Below, piece after piece: positions 6,973-8,044 of a DNA stretch of 8,044 nt (its first letter is position 1; each line of letters opens with the position of its first letter). Both the position numbers and the translations under genes were made by a program. The notes under the pieces are model-generated. The model did no database searches. It had not been told where the DNA came from and was given only the letters and a program-made list of their open reading frames with translations. Source of the DNA: an uncultured Planctomycetaceae bacterium (GTDB lineage Bacteria > Planctomycetota > Planctomycetia > Pirellulales > Pirellulaceae); contig CAIXSC010000959.1 in NCBI GenBank assembly GCA_903921945.1, positions 1-8,044 on the forward strand. Reading direction: 5' to 3'.

Positions 6973-8019
6973 ATGAAAACGGATATCCAACGTCAGTACG
7001 ACGAGATCATCGCCCCGCACTACGATCTCGATCCACAGCAAGTCACCACCAATGCCCTGGGAATCGCGCTCGGCCAGCTTTCAAGCGCCATGCTTGACCG
7101 CTCCGCCTCCCAGCCACTCGATCTGCTCGACGTCGGCATCGGCACCGGTGTGTTTTGCGAACGGCTCAGAGCCGCGTCCCGGCGACCGATCCGCCCCCAC
7201 GGGCTGGATATCTCGGAAAGGATGCTGGAACTCGCCAAGTCGCGGATCCCGGACCTGCGAGCCGCTCGCGACGACGCCGCCAATATGAGCCGGCATTTTT
7301 GCGACTGCCAATTCGATTTGATCTGCACCCATTTCATCACCGGCTTTGTGCCGATCAGCGTGCTTGCGCCCGAGGTCCACCGCCGGCTCAAACCGGGAGG
7401 CTACTGGTCGTTCGTTGGCGGCACCAGCCAGGGCTTCCCGGAACTTCGGCGGGTGGCGCAGTCGCCGCTGATCCGCCGGCTTCATGGCGGCCGCGAACTC
7501 GATTTGGGCGGACTCAAAACGCCGTTCGACCAATCGGCCGTCGAGTCGGTGATGCGGGAACATTCCTTTCAGCTGCGATCGGCGGAAACGTTCGCCCCGC
7601 GACTCGACTTTCCCAATTTCGACGCCTTTATGGCCTTCGCCTGGCGCGGCGCATGGCTCACCCCGTTCATCGAGCAACTTCGCTTGCACGAAGCGGGAAA
7701 GGCGCTGCGAACCTTTTTCAATCTATGGGTCTTCCCAATCTCCGATTCTCATCGAATCGTCATCGCCCTCGGCCAAAAACCGCTCGCCGATAGCCTAAAA
7801 GACACACACAGCCTGGAATGCGAGGGCAGCGGTCGATGCGAGGATAACAGCTCATACGATGGCGGCTCATACGATGGCGGCTCATACGATGGCGGCTCAT
7901 ACGATAGCGGCTCATGCGATGGCGACTCATACGATAGCGGCTCATGCGATAGCGGCTCATGCGATAGCGGCTCATGCGATAGCGGCTCATGCGATAGCGA
8001 TTCATGCGATGGCGACTGA
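6973..8019 (+). CDS. Class I SAM-dependent methyltransferase with repetitive Ser/Asp/Cys/Tyr/Gly tail
   Basis: This is a 348-residue protein. Residues 1-270 form a Rossmann-fold methyltransferase: QRQYDEIIAPHYD at the N terminus, motif I DLLDVGIGTG (50-59), the ribose-binding acidic residue in GLDIS (77-81), FDLICTHF (114-121) as motif IV, and RRLKPGG (137-143) before a late strand. The acceptor (O, N or C) cannot be told. The fold ends near HRIVIALGQKP. After a linker of about 23 residues, residues 294-348 are eleven five-residue repeats of the type SYDGG or SCDSG running to the stop. This tail is not part of the methyltransferase family. I chose the ATG at 6973 because homology begins there; the in-frame GTG at 6928 lies in the hairpin. 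No clear ribosome site is seen. Divergence from the oxidoreductase operon suggests a shared pathway. Confidence 0.87.
   Translation: MKTDIQRQYDEIIAPHYDLDPQQVTTNALGIALGQLSSAMLDRSASQPLDLLDVGIGTGVFCERLRAASRRPIRPHGLDISERMLELAKSRIPDLRAARDDAANMSRHFCDCQFDLICTHFITGFVPISVLAPEVHRRLKPGGYWSFVGGTSQGFPELRRVAQSPLIRRLHGGRELDLGGLKTPFDQSAVESVMREHSFQLRSAETFAPRLDFPNFDAFMAFAWRGAWLTPFIEQLRLHEAGKALRTFFNLWVFPISDSHRIVIALGQKPLADSLKDTHSLECEGSGRCEDNSSYDGGSYDGGSYDGGSYDSGSCDGDSYDSGSCDSGSCDSGSCDSGSCDSDSCDGD
7852..8016 (+). repeat. Minisatellite of eleven 15-base units at the 3' end of the methyltransferase gene
   Basis: Eleven contiguous 15-base units of the form TCATRCGATRGCGRC fill 165 bases in frame, ending directly before the TGA. 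In order they encode SYDGG three times, SYDSG, SCDGD, SYDSG, SCDSG three times, SCDSD and SCDGD. Early units carry tac (Tyr) and late units tgc (Cys), so variants are clustered, as expected from unequal exchange or slippage. Copy-number change alters the tail by five residues per unit without breaking the frame. The opposite strand is also open through the array, but only as a by-product of the repeat. Confidence 0.95.
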
Positions 8020-8044
8020 CCATCGTTTTCGGGTCACCTGAACG

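Noticed and set aside
7852..8016. CRISPR array
   Set aside because: Units are directly adjacent with no spacers, are only 15 bases long and lie in frame inside a gene.
7760..8023. Minus-strand frame encoding MSRYR/MSRHR repeats, and a plus-strand frame encoding MAAHT repeats
   Set aside because: Both are other readings of the 15-base array. Only the frame continuing from the methyltransferase has a recognisable upstream domain.

Overview
The window looks like bacterial chromosomal DNA that is rich in GC and densely coded. It reads as one end of an assembled contig, because positions 1-32 are Illumina adapter sequence rather than genome. No gene here fixes the taxon. High GC, GTG/TTG alternative starts, mostly weak Shine-Dalgarno signals, C-rich heptamer arrays and unusual tailoring enzymes would suit a planctomycete or a similar large-genome environmental bacterium. 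That is an impression, not a demonstration.

Layout: 1-32 adapter; 33-200 an array of exactly 24 heptamers (consensus CAYTCCY). From 200 to 6728 four genes run tightly on the minus strand. In transcription order they are: a GMC-type FAD oxidoreductase (6728-5199); a phosphatidylserine decarboxylase-family pyruvoyl enzyme (5173-4274); a two-part protein with an FAD-linked (VAO/PCMH, sugar-lactone-oxidase-like) oxidase half (4277-2511); and a double-length class III aminotransferase (2545-200). Junctions are a 25-base gap (or an 11-base overlap), a 4-base GTGA overlap and a 35-base overlap, so this is almost certainly one operon. A 244-base divergent region with a strong hairpin (6899-6933) separates it from a plus-strand SAM-dependent methyltransferase (6973-8019). 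That protein ends in eleven in-frame copies of a 15-base repeat. The last 25 bases hold nothing recognisable.

Taken together the genes resemble a tailoring pathway: an alcohol oxidase, a decarboxylase, a second flavin oxidase, a PLP transaminase and a methyltransferase. No scaffold-building enzyme (NRPS, PKS, terpene synthase), transporter or regulator is present. A modified amino-lipid head group or a small amine-containing metabolite is a reasonable hypothesis, but no substrate can be read from the sequence. Several enzymes carry unusual features. The aminotransferase has a catalytically dead N-terminal copy fused to an apparently active C-terminal copy. The decarboxylase has Phe where the self-cleavage His normally sits. 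The GMC enzyme has Gly where the second catalytic His/Asn normally sits. The flavin oxidase carries a degenerate Rossmann/SDR-like N-terminal region. These lesions recur in genes that otherwise look intact, which makes the operon the most interesting part of the window.
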